From Bacteroidales bacterium (GTDB taxonomy: Bacteria > Bacteroidota > Bacteroidia > Bacteroidales > UBA932), in NCBI GenBank assembly GCA_028707695.1, contig JAQWAL010000009.1:1-56619 (forward strand): 56,619 nt of DNA. The letters are read 5' to 3'. Both the position numbers and the translations under genes were made by a program. The notes below the pieces were generated by a model. The model ran no database searches. It had not been told where the DNA came from and worked only from the letters and a program-made list of their open reading frames with translations. How positions within the stretch are numbered: the stretch's first letter is position 1; every line of letters starts with the position of its first letter. This document shows, one piece after another, positions 45,071-55,019 of the stretch.

Positions 45071-46801
45071 ATGGAAAGATTTGTTGTTTCTGCCAGAAAA
45101 TACCGTCCGGACACATTCGAAGGTCTTATAGGACAAGAAAATATTGCAACTACCCTTAAGAACTCGGTTCTCAAAGGGCAACTTGCCCACGCCTACCTTT
45201 TCTGCGGCCCAAGAGGGGTTGGCAAGACATCCACAGCAAGGATTTTTGCCAAAACCATCAACTGCCAAAATCCGGGCACAGAGATGGAACCTTGCGGCAA
45301 ATGTGAATCCTGCATCTCCTTTGCACAAGGTCGCTCCTACTCAATACATGAGTTGGATGCCGCTTCAAACAATTCAGTTGAAGATATCAGGCAACTTAAC
45401 GATTTGGTAAGGATCCCTCCCCAGATAGGAAAATATAGTGTCTACATAATAGACGAGGTACATATGCTCTCACAAAGTGCTTTCAATGCTTTCCTTAAAA
45501 CCCTGGAAGAACCGCCTGCCCATGCAATATTCATTCTGGCTACAACAGAAAAACACAAGATACTGCCAACCATACTGTCCCGTTGCCAGACATACGATTT
45601 CAACAGGATTTCCGTAGAGAACATTGTGAAAAACCTGACCTCCATAGCTCAAAAAGAGAACATCGACATCCAACCGGATGCATTGCATATCATTGCTCAA
45701 AAGGCAGACGGCGCAATGAGGGATGCCCTCACAATCTTTGACCAGGCAATAGCATTTTGCGGAACAACAATCACATACGAAAGCATCATTTCCAACCTGA
45801 ACGTTCTGGACTACGATTACTACCTGACACTTACAGACAACATGCTATCGGGCGATTACGCCAAAGTGCTTTTAACTTTCGACCAAATCCTTTCCAAAGG
45901 ATTCAATGCACTTCACTTTATAATAGGGCTAAGCAACCACTTCCGGGACCTGCTTGTGTGCAAAGACAAAACCACAATCCAGCTCCTTGAGCTTGCCCCT
46001 ACTGTAAAAGACAAATATAAAGAACAATCCCAAAACTGTTCGCTCCAATTCCTGTACGACGCACTAAACATTACCTCTGCCTGTGAAGCAGGTTACAAGA
46101 ACAGCGGCAACCAAAGACTGCACATAGAAATTGCATTGTTCAGGCTATGCAGGGTAAACACAGAGGCAACATGGCATTCAACAGAACAAAAAGCAGAGAA
46201 ACCGACAACTGAAAAACAACCTGTAGATAAACATAACGAGGAAGCACAACCCACAGAAGCCAAACCAGCAACAACTCAGAAGGCAACAACTCAAGAGACA
46301 ACACCAACAACTCAGCAAACGAAAGCAAAACCAAACAACGCTCCCCAATCAATATCAATCAAAGAGCTCCTGAAAAACGCCGGGAACAATGGTAAAAACA
46401 AAAACCAGGCAACCACTGCAATAATTGGCAACGATACCCTCTTGCCTGAAAAACTGGCCGAAGTCTGGAAATTGATGGCAGAAAAAGAAAAAAGCTATCC
46501 AAGGCTCGCAACGACAATAGTGCAAACAGAACCAAAAATACTGGAAAACAATGTTATTCACTTTCCGGTTAAAAACGAATTACAGAAAAACTGGATAGAA
46601 AAAAATTGCAAGGCACGTTTGGTAGAGTTTTTGAAGGTAAACCTGAACAACAAAGAGGTAACCCTTCAAATAGAGGTAACTCCCGACGACAATCCTGGTG
46701 AAAACAAAATGTACATGCCGCAGGAAAAGGCAAAATTCATTACAGATACATACCCGGAAGTCAAGGAACTTCAAAAAGATCTAAAACTGGAATTAAAGTA
46801 G
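45071..46801 (+). CDS. dnaX: DNA polymerase III subunit gamma/tau
   Basis: This is the clamp-loader ATPase. The 576-residue protein has Walker A GPRGVGKT (46-53), zinc ligands Cys65, Cys75, Cys78 and Cys81, Walker [11 protein letters not shown] and the SRCQT sensor region. Residues about 373-440 are a low-complexity linker rich in Thr, Gln, Lys and Pro, followed by a tau-like C-terminal domain. The start is fixed by the conserved [10 protein letters not shown] motif. No slippery site in the right frame was found, so a shorter gamma form by frameshifting is not supported. lptB follows one base after the stop. Confidence 0.96.
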   Translation: MERFVVSARKYRPDTFEGLIGQENIATTLKNSVLKGQLAHAYLFCGPRGVGKTSTARIFAKTINCQNPGTEMEPCGKCESCISFAQGRSYSIHELDAASNNSVEDIRQLNDLVRIPPQIGKYSVYIIDEVHMLSQSAFNAFLKTLEEPPAHAIFILATTEKHKILPTILSRCQTYDFNRISVENIVKNLTSIAQKENIDIQPDALHIIAQKADGAMRDALTIFDQAIAFCGTTITYESIISNLNVLDYDYYLTLTDNMLSGDYAKVLLTFDQILSKGFNALHFIIGLSNHFRDLLVCKDKTTIQLLELAPTVKDKYKEQSQNCSLQFLYDALNITSACEAGYKNSGNQRLHIEIALFRLCRVNTEATWHSTEQKAEKPTTEKQPVDKHNEEAQPTEAKPATTQKATTQETTPTTQQTKAKPNNAPQSISIKELLKNAGNNGKNKNQATTAIIGNDTLLPEKLAEVWKLMAEKEKSYPRLATTIVQTEPKILENNVIHFPVKNELQKNWIEKNCKARLVEFLKVNLNNKEVTLQIEVTPDDNPGENKMYMPQEKAKFITDTYPEVKELQKDLKLELK

Positions 46802-46802
46802 A

Positions 46803-47657
46803 ATGCGATTATACAGCAGAAACCTGGTAAAAAAATACGGAGCCCGCACCGTAGTCAAGAATGTTTCAATAGAAGTAGAACAAGGAGAAATTGTGGGGTT
46901 GCTAGGGCCTAACGGAGCTGGGAAAACCACCAGCTTCTACATGATTACCGGGCTCATCAAGCCAAATGCAGGCAGAATTTTTCTAGACAATGAAGAGATT
47001 ACAGACCTGCCGATGTACAAAAGAGCCCAAAAAGGGCTGGGTTACCTGGCTCAGGAGGCATCTGTTTTCAGGAAATTAAGTGTAGAAGACAACATCATGT
47101 CTGTCATGGAGATGTCCGGAATGTCCCGAGGTCAAAGGAAAGATAGGTTAGAACAGTTGCTGGATGAGTTTTCCCTCCATAAGGTGCGCAAAAACCTGGG
47201 TGTTCAATTATCCGGAGGGGAACGCAGAAGGTGCGAAATTGCCCGCGCACTTGCGATAGACCCAAAATTCATTTTGCTTGACGAACCTTTTGCCGGAGTG
47301 GACCCAATTGCTGTGGAAGATATCCAGCACATCATAGCCAAACTAAAGACCAAAAATATAGGCATAATAATAACAGACCACAATGTCCATGAAACCCTTG
47401 CAATTACAGACAGGGCATACCTGCTGTACGAAGGAAGCATACTGGAAAGTGGTACAGCAGAAACCCTTGCAAACAATCCTGAAGTAAGAAGGAAATACCT
47501 GGGACAAAACTTCGAGTTACGCAAAGCCATCTTGAAAAACAAAGAGAACAAACCAGAAAGCCCAACTCCGGAAACAAAAAATACCGGAGCAAAAAACTCC
47601 GGTACTGAAATGGATGACTACCTCAAGAAAGCAGCCGACCTGGAAAAAGGTGGTTAA
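46803..47657 (+). CDS. lptB: LPS export ABC transporter ATP-binding protein LptB
   Basis: This cytoplasmic ATPase powers lipopolysaccharide transport. The 284-residue protein has Walker [10 protein letters not shown] (35-43), a Q-loop [14 protein letters not shown] typical of LptB, the signature [16 protein letters not shown], Walker [12 protein letters not shown], and the H-loop DHNVHET. The last about 40 residues form an extra charged Lys/Glu/Thr-rich tail not needed for the ATPase fold. It starts 1 base after dnaX. Its stop shares the palindrome TTAA with the stop of the converging gene. Confidence 0.95.
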   Translation: MRLYSRNLVKKYGARTVVKNVSIEVEQGEIVGLLGPNGAGKTTSFYMITGLIKPNAGRIFLDNEEITDLPMYKRAQKGLGYLAQEASVFRKLSVEDNIMSVMEMSGMSRGQRKDRLEQLLDEFSLHKVRKNLGVQLSGGERRRCEIARALAIDPKFILLDEPFAGVDPIAVEDIQHIIAKLKTKNIGIIITDHNVHETLAITDRAYLLYEGSILESGTAETLANNPEVRRKYLGQNFELRKAILKNKENKPESPTPETKNTGAKNSGTEMDDYLKKAADLEKGG

Positions 47658-48148
47658 TCTTGTATCATACGCCTTTTTGGCATCTCCATCCTGCTCCCGG
47701 GCATATTGTTCATTGGCATACGCTCCTTACGTACATTCCTGAAATGTGATCCCCTTTTACCTCTCCTCAAATCGTACTGCAACCTCTGTTCTTCTGTGAG
47801 ATTCTCACGAATTTTTGCCTCTGTACGGGCAACCAGCTTCATCCTTTTATTTTGCAGTTCGGTAACCTGGTCAATCTTTTTGTCAATTGCCCTCAAATCT
47901 GGCTTCTCTACTTGTTGCAGAGTCCTCAACTGAGCCCTCAATTCTGCCATTTGGTTGTTCACCTGCAGCAACTCTTTGCTCAATTCACTCCTTAGACCAG
48001 CAATAGCTTGTGACTGCTCTGCAGTAAGGGTCGGTTCCAGCATCCTTGGATTTGCCCCCATATAACCCCTGCCCTCCGGTTGGCGCTCCTGAGCCATTCC
48101 TGAAATGGCAATCATGGCCATAATCAATGTAATGTAAACCTTTTTCAT
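47654..48148 (-). CDS. Small exported Spy/LTXXQ-like protein
   Basis: The start at 48148 gives a signal peptide (ISGMAQ) and 164 residues; the longer frame crosses the mutA promoter. The mature protein is helical and highly charged. It contains two LTxxQ-like motifs ([12 protein letters not shown] and [14 protein letters not shown]), as in Spy/CpxP-type periplasmic chaperones or metal-responsive proteins. The C-terminus is rich in Arg and Met ([20 protein letters not shown]), which might bind metal. No function is known for this Bacteroidota subgroup. It is divergent from mutA by 131 bases, and its stop shares TTAA with lptB. Confidence 0.75.
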   Translation of the reverse strand: MKKVYITLIMAMIAISGMAQERQPEGRGYMGANPRMLEPTLTAEQSQAIAGLRSELSKELLQVNNQMAELRAQLRTLQQVEKPDLRAIDKKIDQVTELQNKRMKLVARTEAKIRENLTEEQRLQYDLRRGKRGSHFRNVRKERMPMNNMPGSRMEMPKRRMIQD

Positions 48149-48229
48149 ACTAATATTTCCTTTAATTGGTTCGTTTGTCTTTATGACTAATAATAACACC
48201 AAAGGTTTAATAATTCGCGAAAAAATTTG

Positions 48230-48237
48230 TAACTTTG
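48230..48237 (+). promoter_or_regulatory. -7 promoter element for mutA-mutB
   Basis: TAACTTTG matches the element and leaves a leader of about 40 bases before the start at 48280. A TTTA sits about 20 bases upstream at the -33 position. Confidence 0.6.
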
Positions 48238-48279
48238 CGGAATTATTTTGACAACACTCAAATAAATAACAATATAGAT

Positions 48280-50139
48280 ATGGCAGAAAAATTATTTGCT
48301 GAGTTTCAACCTGTTCCGACATCACAGTGGGAAGAGGTAATCAACAAGGACCTCAAAGGGGCCGACTATGATAAGAGACTCGTATGGAAAACAATGGAGG
48401 GGTTTGCAGTACGCCCTTATTACCGCGCAGAGGATCTGGGAAATTTGAAGCACATTGGCAATACACCAGGTGCTTTTCCTTTTGTAAGGGGCACCAAAGA
48501 TCAAAACAAATGGCTTGTACGCCAAGGGTACTGTGCATGGGAGAGCTTCCAAAAAGCCAATGAGCAGGCTGTAAGGGGAGTTAGCCGCGGAGTTGACTCA
48601 GTTGCATTTTGCATAGACGGACAAAAAGAGATTTCGACCGAAAAAATGGCTGTACTATTGAAAGGTATTGACCTGGCAAAGACCGAAATCAACTTCGAAG
48701 GTTGCTCATGTGCCTCGGCCCAAATTATACTGGCCTTTACAGAATATGCTGCCAAAAACGGGGTAAATCCCAAAGATATAAAGGCATCCTTCGATTTTGA
48801 CCCGCTCAGGACACTTACCACAACCGGCAATTATTGCTGCCAAAACTACCTGGAGACCCTCAAAGGCTGCATGGAAGCTGTCAAGGATTATCCCGGAATA
48901 AGGGTAACAGGAGTAGAGGGCTACGCATTCAACGATGCAGGTGCTACAATTGTACAAGAGCTGGGTTTTGCAATGGCCATGGGTAGCGAGTACATGCAAA
49001 TGCTCATCTCTGCCGGATTTACAGCAGACCAGGCCGCCTCCAGGATCAAGTTCACATTTGCAATAGGTCCCAATTATTTTCTGGAAATTGCAAAATTCCG
49101 TGCAGCAAGGTTGCTATGGGCCAACATCACCAAAGAGTATGGTGCAAGCAATGCCGAATCACAAAAAATAAATATCCACGCAGTTACTTCGCAATGGAAC
49201 ATGACAGTTTACGATGCATATGTAAACATGCTCCGTGGGACAACAGAGGCCATGAGTGCAGCACTGGCAGGAGTTGATTCACTTGAAGTGCTCCCGTTTG
49301 ACTACACATTCCGCGAACCGGCAGAATTCAGCAACAGGATAGCCCGCAACACACAAATCATACTCAAAGAGGAGGCCCACTTTGACAAGATCAACGACCC
49401 GGCAGCCGGCTCATATTATATTGAGAACCTCACTGCATCCATCTCCGAGGAAGCATGGAAACTATTTACTTCGGTAGAGGGCAAAGGAGGTTATGTGAGC
49501 GCCCTTAAAGAGGGTTACATACAGGCAGAGGTCAAAGCATCGGCAGCAAAAAGGGATATGAACATTGCCACACGCCGCGAAACATTATTGGGAACAAACC
49601 AATACCCAAATTTCTCCGAAAAGGCAGACAAAGACGTTACCCTTGATGTTGTAACACGCGGTGCAAGTGCAACCAAAAGCAACAACCCGATTGTGGAGCC
49701 TATAGAAAAATACCGTGGAGCACAAGCATTCGAATCACTCAGGTTTGCAACAGAAACCAGCGGGAAAACACCAAAAGCATTCATGCTCACATTCGGCAAC
49801 CTTGCTTTTTGCCGTGCAAGAGCTCAGTTTGCAAGCAACTTCTTTGCAGTTGCAGGGTTTGGAGTTACCGACAACACCCGTTTTGCTACCATAGAAGAGG
49901 GAGTCAAAGCCGCACTGGAAGCCAAAGCCGACATAGTTGTAGCTTGCTCTTCCGATGATGAATATGCCCAGGCAGTACCGGAAATCAACAAACTACTCTC
50001 TGGCAAAGCAATCCTTGTAGTAGCCGGTGAACCTGCCTGCAAAGCAGACCTGGAGGCACAAGGCATCAATAACTTCATCAGTGTCAAGAGCAATGTACTT
50101 GATACCCTAAAGCAATATCAAAAACAACTCGGAATTTAG
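48280..50139 (+). CDS. mutA: Methylmalonyl-CoA mutase, small (non-catalytic) subunit
   Basis: This is the partner of the B12-binding catalytic chain. I place the start at 48280 (MAEKLFAEFQPVP), which gives 619 residues; the longer frame begins inside the promoter. The N-terminal TIM-barrel region is clear (WKTMEGFAVRPYYR, FRAARLLWANI, DPAAGSYYIE). The C-terminal B12-like domain has lost the DxHxxG cobalamin motif of the large chain, as expected. It lies 21 bases before mutB. The pair interconverts succinyl-CoA and methylmalonyl-CoA on the succinate route to propionate. Confidence 0.96.
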   Translation: MAEKLFAEFQPVPTSQWEEVINKDLKGADYDKRLVWKTMEGFAVRPYYRAEDLGNLKHIGNTPGAFPFVRGTKDQNKWLVRQGYCAWESFQKANEQAVRGVSRGVDSVAFCIDGQKEISTEKMAVLLKGIDLAKTEINFEGCSCASAQIILAFTEYAAKNGVNPKDIKASFDFDPLRTLTTTGNYCCQNYLETLKGCMEAVKDYPGIRVTGVEGYAFNDAGATIVQELGFAMAMGSEYMQMLISAGFTADQAASRIKFTFAIGPNYFLEIAKFRAARLLWANITKEYGASNAESQKINIHAVTSQWNMTVYDAYVNMLRGTTEAMSAALAGVDSLEVLPFDYTFREPAEFSNRIARNTQIILKEEAHFDKINDPAAGSYYIENLTASISEEAWKLFTSVEGKGGYVSALKEGYIQAEVKASAAKRDMNIATRRETLLGTNQYPNFSEKADKDVTLDVVTRGASATKSNNPIVEPIEKYRGAQAFESLRFATETSGKTPKAFMLTFGNLAFCRARAQFASNFFAVAGFGVTDNTRFATIEEGVKAALEAKADIVVACSSDDEYAQAVPEINKLLSGKAILVVAGEPACKADLEAQGINNFISVKSNVLDTLKQYQKQLGI

Positions 50140-50160
50140 CAGAATAAAAAAGTAACAGAT

Positions 50161-52287
50161 ATGAGACCAAAATTTTCAGAATTAAAATATAGCGGAGCAG
50201 CTGCCCCGGCCGGCAAAGAGCAACCGGTATGGATGACTCCCGAACAAATCGGGGTAAAGGGCACCTACAATGCATCCGACCTCGAAGGTCTTGAGCATTT
50301 GAACTATGCAGCCGGTATCCCGCCCTTCCTGAGAGGACCTTACAGCACCATGTATGTAATGAATCCATGGACCGTAAGGCAATATGCCGGTTTTTCCACT
50401 GCAGAGGAGTCCAATGCATTTTACAGGAGAAACCTTGCAGCAGGTCAAAAAGGACTTTCGGTAGCATTTGACCTTGCAACCCACCGCGGATACGATGCCG
50501 ACCACCCCAGGGTAGTCGGAGACGTTGGTAAAGCAGGTGTGAGCATCTGCAGTGTAGAGGACATGAAAGTACTATTCGACCAGATCCCCCTCAACAAAAT
50601 GTCGGTATCCATGACCATGAACGGAGCCGTGCTTCCCGTGCTTGCCTTTTACATAGTAGCAGGAATGGAGCAGGGAGCAAAACTGGAAGAGCTTTCGGGC
50701 ACAATCCAAAACGACATCCTCAAGGAATTCATGGTAAGGAACACATATATTTACCCTCCTGAATTTTCAATGAGGATAATCGGTGACATCTTTTCGTACA
50801 CCTCGCGCAACATGCCTAAATTCAACTCAATATCTATATCGGGATACCATATGCAAGAGGCTGGTGCCACCTGTGACATTGAAATGGCATACACCCTTGC
50901 CGACGGTCTTGAATACCTAAGGACCGGTATCGCTGCCGGTATGGATGTAGACCAATTTGCACCCCGCCTATCATTCTTTTGGGCAATCGGAATGAACCAC
51001 TTCATGGAGATTGCAAAGATGCGAGCAGCCAGGATGATTTGGGCAAAACTGGTAAAACAGTTCAACCCCAAGAACCCGAAATCCATGTCGTTGAGGACCC
51101 ACTCCCAAACATCGGGATGGTCTCTCACAGAGCAGGATCCATACAACAATGTTGCCCGTACCTGCATTGAGGCCATGGGAGCAGCCCTGGGACACACCCA
51201 GTCACTGCACACCAATGCACTTGACGAGGCAATTGCCCTGCCTACCGACTTCTCTGCCCGTATTGCAAGGAACACTCAAATTTACATACAGGAAGAGACC
51301 AACATCACCAAATCACTTGACCCATGGGCAGGCTCATATTATGTAGAGAAACTCACTGCCGAGATTGCAGAGAGAGCTTGGGCACACATAGAAGAGGTAG
51401 AGAAGCTGGGAGGAATGGCGAAAGCTATTGAAACCGGAATTCCAAAACTCCGTATAGAAGAGGCTGCAGCACGCAAACAGGCGCGCATTGACTCCGGGAA
51501 CGACACCATCGTAGGTCTTAACAGGTACCGTATGGAAAAAGAGGACCCGCTCGAGATCCTGGATGTAGACAACACAAAAGTAAGGGAATCACAAATCCAA
51601 CGGTTAAAAGAGCTCCGCGCCAACAGGGATGAGGCCAAAGTCAAAGCCGCACTCGAAGCAATCACCAAAGCAGCCCGTGAAAAGAGCGGCAACCTGCTGG
51701 AACTTGCGGTAGAGGCAGCAAAAGAGAGAGCCACCCTGGGAGAGATCTCCGATGCATGCGAAGCAGTTGCCGGCAGATACAAAGCAATTATACGTATGAA
51801 CACTGGTGTATACTCAAGTGAGGTTAAAAACGACAGCGAATTCGAAAAAGCCAAGAATCTGGTTGCCGAATTCGCAAAGAAAGAGGGCAGACAGCCCCGT
51901 ATAATGATCGCCAAACTAGGTCAGGACGGGCACGACCGCGGAGCCAAGGTAGTAGCTACCGGTTATGCCGACTGTGGTTTTGACGTAGATATGGGACCTC
52001 TGTTCCAGACTCCCGAAGAGGCTGCAAAACAAGCAGTGGAAAACGACGTGCACATTGTAGGGGTTTCATCCCTTGCAGCTGGTCACAAAACACTTGTTCC
52101 CCAGATTGTAGGGGAGTTACAAAAACTTGGAAGGGAAGACATCATGGTGATTGTAGGCGGGGTTATCCCTGCACAGGACTACGATGCCCTTTACAAAGCA
52201 GGTGCGGTAGCAATCTTCGGCCCCGGCACAACAGTCTCGGGTGCAGCTGTAAAACTGATGGAACTGCTGCTTCAAAAATTTGAGTAA
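50161..52287 (+). CDS. mutB: Methylmalonyl-CoA mutase, large catalytic subunit
   Basis: This is the adenosylcobalamin-dependent chain that rearranges succinyl-CoA and (R)-methylmalonyl-CoA. The 708-residue protein has the TIM-barrel substrate domain (about 1-560: [53 protein letters not shown]) and a C-terminal B12-binding domain with QDGHDRG, where Asp589, His591 and Gly594 form the DxHxxG motif and His591 is the cobalt ligand. It is followed by a strong terminator. No epimerase or decarboxylase genes are next to it. Confidence 0.98.
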   Translation: MRPKFSELKYSGAAAPAGKEQPVWMTPEQIGVKGTYNASDLEGLEHLNYAAGIPPFLRGPYSTMYVMNPWTVRQYAGFSTAEESNAFYRRNLAAGQKGLSVAFDLATHRGYDADHPRVVGDVGKAGVSICSVEDMKVLFDQIPLNKMSVSMTMNGAVLPVLAFYIVAGMEQGAKLEELSGTIQNDILKEFMVRNTYIYPPEFSMRIIGDIFSYTSRNMPKFNSISISGYHMQEAGATCDIEMAYTLADGLEYLRTGIAAGMDVDQFAPRLSFFWAIGMNHFMEIAKMRAARMIWAKLVKQFNPKNPKSMSLRTHSQTSGWSLTEQDPYNNVARTCIEAMGAALGHTQSLHTNALDEAIALPTDFSARIARNTQIYIQEETNITKSLDPWAGSYYVEKLTAEIAERAWAHIEEVEKLGGMAKAIETGIPKLRIEEAAARKQARIDSGNDTIVGLNRYRMEKEDPLEILDVDNTKVRESQIQRLKELRANRDEAKVKAALEAITKAAREKSGNLLELAVEAAKERATLGEISDACEAVAGRYKAIIRMNTGVYSSEVKNDSEFEKAKNLVAEFAKKEGRQPRIMIAKLGQDGHDRGAKVVATGYADCGFDVDMGPLFQTPEEAAKQAVENDVHIVGVSSLAAGHKTLVPQIVGELQKLGREDIMVIVGGVIPAQDYDALYKAGAVAIFGPGTTVSGAAVKLMELLLQKFE

Positions 52288-52303
52288 GCATTAAACCAAA
52301 AAA

Positions 52304-52340
52304 ATAAAAGGGACTGTCTTAAAAAGGTAGTCCCTTTTAT
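52304..52340 (+). terminator. Terminator after mutB
   Basis: The arms ATAAAAGGGACT (52304-52315) and AGTCCCTTTTAT (52329-52340) form a perfect 12-bp stem with a 13-base loop. It begins 16 bases after the mutB stop and is followed by a T-rich stretch. Confidence 0.9.
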
Positions 52341-52354
52341 TTTAACAACAGTTG

Positions 52355-52392
52355 TTGTTTTTAAACAGAATATGTACTATTTTTGTACATAT
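52355..52392 (+). promoter_or_regulatory. Promoter and palindromic operator of the toxin-antitoxin operon
   Basis: TTG (52355-52357) and TATTTTTG (52378-52385) form the promoter with a 20-base spacer. An inverted repeat with arms ATATGTAC (52370-52377) and GTACATAT (52385-52392) covers the -7 element. The right side holds an exact TGTACA (52384-52389), the core recognised by YefM in Escherichia coli, and the left side holds TGTACT. Confidence 0.65.
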
Positions 52393-52415
52393 TTATGTCA
52401 TAAATTATTTAAATT

Positions 52416-52679
52416 ATGATACTACTTACAGTCACAGAATTCAGAAACAATATAAGTAAGTACCTTCAACTTGCTTTTAAAGAAAAGGTTGCCTTAAAAA
52501 GCAAGGGAGGTATCATTGAGCTAACACCAAGTACAGAAATACGTTTAAATCCTAGTCCAAGCAATGACCCGTACTTTGACAATTCCTTAAACCTAGACCA
52601 TATAGAGAAAGGTCGCATAGATGCTGTTGAAGGAAGAACAAAACCGTGGAACGAAATCAAGGATAAACTAGGTTTATGA
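52416..52679 (+). CDS. Phd/YefM-type antitoxin
   Basis: The 87-residue protein has a YefM/Phd-like N-terminal half (TVTEFRNNISKYLQ..EKVALKSKGGIIELTPS, about 5-42) that should dimerise and bind DNA. A charged C-terminal half (EKGRIDAVEGRTKPWNEIKDKL) would wrap the toxin. Its stop overlaps the toxin start in an ATGA. A palindrome with a TGTACA core covers its promoter, consistent with autoregulation. Sequence likeness to YefM is modest; the call rests also on the partner and the operator. Confidence 0.82.
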   Translation: MILLTVTEFRNNISKYLQLAFKEKVALKSKGGIIELTPSTEIRLNPSPSNDPYFDNSLNLDHIEKGRIDAVEGRTKPWNEIKDKLGL

Positions 52680-52954
52680 GTTATTCAGTCAAGGTTACCA
52701 AACAAGCCGAGATTGATATCGTTAGACACATCAAGTCTGGCGATAAAAAAATTATAAATAAAATCGCCAGACTAATGACAGAGCTTGAAGAGCATCCAAG
52801 GAGAGGTGCGGGCAAGCCTGAACAACTAAAAGGATTCATAATTGAAACCTGGTCACGTAGAATTTCCGAAAGGCATCGTTTAATATACGAAATTCATGAT
52901 AATGAATTAATGGTTATTGCAATTTCCGCTTACGGACATTATGGAGACAAATAA
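52676..52954 (+). CDS. yoeB: YoeB/Txe-type mRNA interferase toxin
   Basis: The 92-residue protein matches the RelE-fold YoeB subgroup, which cleaves mRNA on the ribosome. The C-terminal half carries the family pattern: KPEQLKG with Glu49, WSRRISERHRLIYEI with Arg68, and the terminal GHYGD with His88 and Tyr89. These are the expected catalytic residues, so the toxin should be active. It overlaps the antitoxin gene by 4 bases. The pair lies between the mutB terminator and the propeller gene, and its end is 4 bases from the converging stop, which suits a module that was inserted as a unit. Confidence 0.9.
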   Translation: MSYSVKVTKQAEIDIVRHIKSGDKKIINKIARLMTELEEHPRRGAGKPEQLKGFIIETWSRRISERHRLIYEIHDNELMVIAISAYGHYGDK

Positions 52955-52958
52955 AAAA

Positions 52959-54995
52959 TTATTTCAGTTTAACAATGGCAACCACGGGGTTGTCATCTTC
53001 CTTCACTCTTGCCGCTGTCTCCTTTAATTTGCCGGAAGCACTGGTATTGTTTGCAAATTGTATGAACTTATCGGCCGTATACATTGACACCATGAAATTA
53101 TCATGGATGTCGGCATAGGGCCAAAAAACCGGTCCGTTTTCCAAATCATTCCTGAAACCCGGCTTGCCGTTTTCCGGCTCCCTTAATAAGGTCAACTCTG
53201 CACTTTCTTTATTGAATAAAGCACATACAATATTACGATTTCTTTCATACGATTCGGTTTTGATTCCCCGGAAATCAAACTTTAGAAAAATATATTTGTC
53301 AGACTCAACCACAGAGGTAAGGGTGATGTAGTTACTGGTTTTGGAAGCAAGCATATCAACGAAGTTTTGTTGGTCAAACGGAAGTTTATACTTTCCGTAA
53401 TTGAAAACAAAAGGGGTTTCCACAGATAAATCCGTGGCTATGGAATAAATAGTATCCACCTTAGAATCAATATGGACAAACCTTAATTTATCCCCAAACC
53501 GATACAACAACGGAACCCTCATAACCCTTGGATCCGGAGATTCATTTACAGCCGGTATCTTGAGTTTGATACTGGAGAGTGAATCAAAAACAACCACCGA
53601 ATAGCCCGGCTGATTATGATCCAGCTGGTGAGCAGATGCAACATAAGTATTCCTGTCCTGTTTGAAGCAATTTACAAGAAAATGGCCCTCCAACGCCGGT
53701 AATCTGACCCGGGATATGAAATTGCCTTCAATATCATATTCATTAAGTTTCCCTGCAGAGGTCATTACAACAATGTTGCCGTTTTCCGGGAATACACCGG
53801 CATGAATTATGTCTGTATACTCCTCAGGACCTCTCCCCGGCCTGTTTACCGTCGAAAGATACTTACCATTGGAATCAAATATTTTGACTTGGGACATATC
53901 CATCACATAAATAAGGCCGTTCACATAACTGAGAGTTATAATACCCCCATTCACAAGGGATTCCTTGGTGGTCTCCAAAGGTACATATTGAACTTTATCG
54001 GCAATCTCGCTCAGCTCCATTACCCGCCCGGTACCAACAGCAGCTTCAATGTCTATAATCTTAACCTCATTCTGCTTAACTAATCGTTTATAATCCGATG
54101 GGGTAAAATCAATAACTTCAAAGCAACCCCTGTCGGCAAGGGTTACGAATATCTTTTTAAAATCGTTGGAGAAGGTGAGGTTGGTGGGTAATTTCCCTTT
54201 CAGTTGGTATTCATGCAGCAGCTCCCCCTTGGGTGAGAGCTTCACTACAGTACCCTTGCCATGTCGTGTTACAAACAGGTTCCCGTCATTATCGCAACGC
54301 ATGCCGTCCATACCAAAGTCTTCAAAGGAGTAAAACTCCTTTTTGTTTACAGGCATATTGTCGGAACCTATATCGTACCTCCATATCTTCCGCTGGATGG
54401 ACTCATTTACGTACAGGGTTTTGCCGTCGGGGCTCACCTCTATCCCGTTTGTTGTACCAATCCCTTCCTCTACCAAAACAACAGTGCCCAAAGAAGGAAT
54501 CATCCATAAATTCCCGGTGGAATCCCTCCAGTTGGGGTCACTTGCATAGATCACCTGGGATACAGGCGAAACAGTCAAGTCATTGGGTTGGTTCATATCG
54601 CTGCAATGGGCATAAACCTCAATCACATCCGATGACTCTTTTTTAATTCGAAGTATATTATGGCCTGTGTAATCGGCAATATACATGCTGCCTGCCCGGT
54701 CAAAACGGATTCCATTGCCAATCGATCCTTCTGGCAAAGTGATAAATAGGTTGGCAACATCATCAGGAGTAATTTTGCCGATTGTACCCTGCTCTCCAAA
54801 ATTTACAGCATAGAGATTACCCTCGCTGTCAACTGCAGGCCCCTCCATGCCCTTTGTAAAAGTACCCTCGGGCAACAAATCGTAAATCACATAATTTTCC
54901 TGGTTGCTTTTGCAAGATGTTGTCAATAAAAGCAAAAGAATCAAAGCAACAGACAAGTAAAAAAAATACAAATGGTTATTTTCAAGTTTAAGCAT
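52959..54995 (-). CDS. Two-propeller lipoprotein: SMP-30/NHL-like plus 6-bladed beta-propeller
   Basis: The 678-residue lipoprotein (lipobox TTSC, about Cys27) appears to fuse two propellers. Residues about 38-310 resemble the SMP-30/gluconolactonase group (EGPAVDSEGNLYAVNFG, NGIRFDRAGSMYIADYTG, NDLTVSPVSQVIYASDPNW, NGIEVSPDGKTLYVNES). Residues about 330-678 match the Bacteroidota 6-bladed beta-propeller family, starting with LSEIADKVQYVPLETT and NRPGRGPEEY. The join is near 312-330. Its role is unknown: a surface sensor, a binding protein or a lactonase are all possible. It lies 24 bases after the phosphatase gene, but a TATATTTG element at that junction may give it its own transcript. Confidence 0.85.
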   Translation of the reverse strand: MLKLENNHLYFFYLSVALILLLLLTTSCKSNQENYVIYDLLPEGTFTKGMEGPAVDSEGNLYAVNFGEQGTIGKITPDDVANLFITLPEGSIGNGIRFDRAGSMYIADYTGHNILRIKKESSDVIEVYAHCSDMNQPNDLTVSPVSQVIYASDPNWRDSTGNLWMIPSLGTVVLVEEGIGTTNGIEVSPDGKTLYVNESIQRKIWRYDIGSDNMPVNKKEFYSFEDFGMDGMRCDNDGNLFVTRHGKGTVVKLSPKGELLHEYQLKGKLPTNLTFSNDFKKIFVTLADRGCFEVIDFTPSDYKRLVKQNEVKIIDIEAAVGTGRVMELSEIADKVQYVPLETTKESLVNGGIITLSYVNGLIYVMDMSQVKIFDSNGKYLSTVNRPGRGPEEYTDIIHAGVFPENGNIVVMTSAGKLNEYDIEGNFISRVRLPALEGHFLVNCFKQDRNTYVASAHQLDHNQPGYSVVVFDSLSSIKLKIPAVNESPDPRVMRVPLLYRFGDKLRFVHIDSKVDTIYSIATDLSVETPFVFNYGKYKLPFDQQNFVDMLASKTSNYITLTSVVESDKYIFLKFDFRGIKTESYERNRNIVCALFNKESAELTLLREPENGKPGFRNDLENGPVFWPYADIHDNFMVSMYTADKFIQFANNTSASGKLKETAARVKEDDNPVVAIVKLK

Positions 54996-55019
54996 GATAT
55001 ATCGTTTAGGTTAACGACA

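Noticed and set aside
46190..46330. Repeated ACAACTCA-like words in dnaX
   Set aside because: They encode a Thr/Gln/Lys-rich linker; the low complexity explains the similarity, and it is not a tandem repeat array.
46476..46495. AAAAAAG slippery-like run in dnaX, a possible gamma/tau frameshift site
   Set aside because: The run is in the wrong register for a -1 slip (codons GAA AAA AGC) and I saw no supporting stem-loop.
54996..55019. TCGTT...AACGA hairpin between the phosphatase and the propeller gene
   Set aside because: A 5-bp stem without a following T run on the minus strand is too weak to call a terminator.
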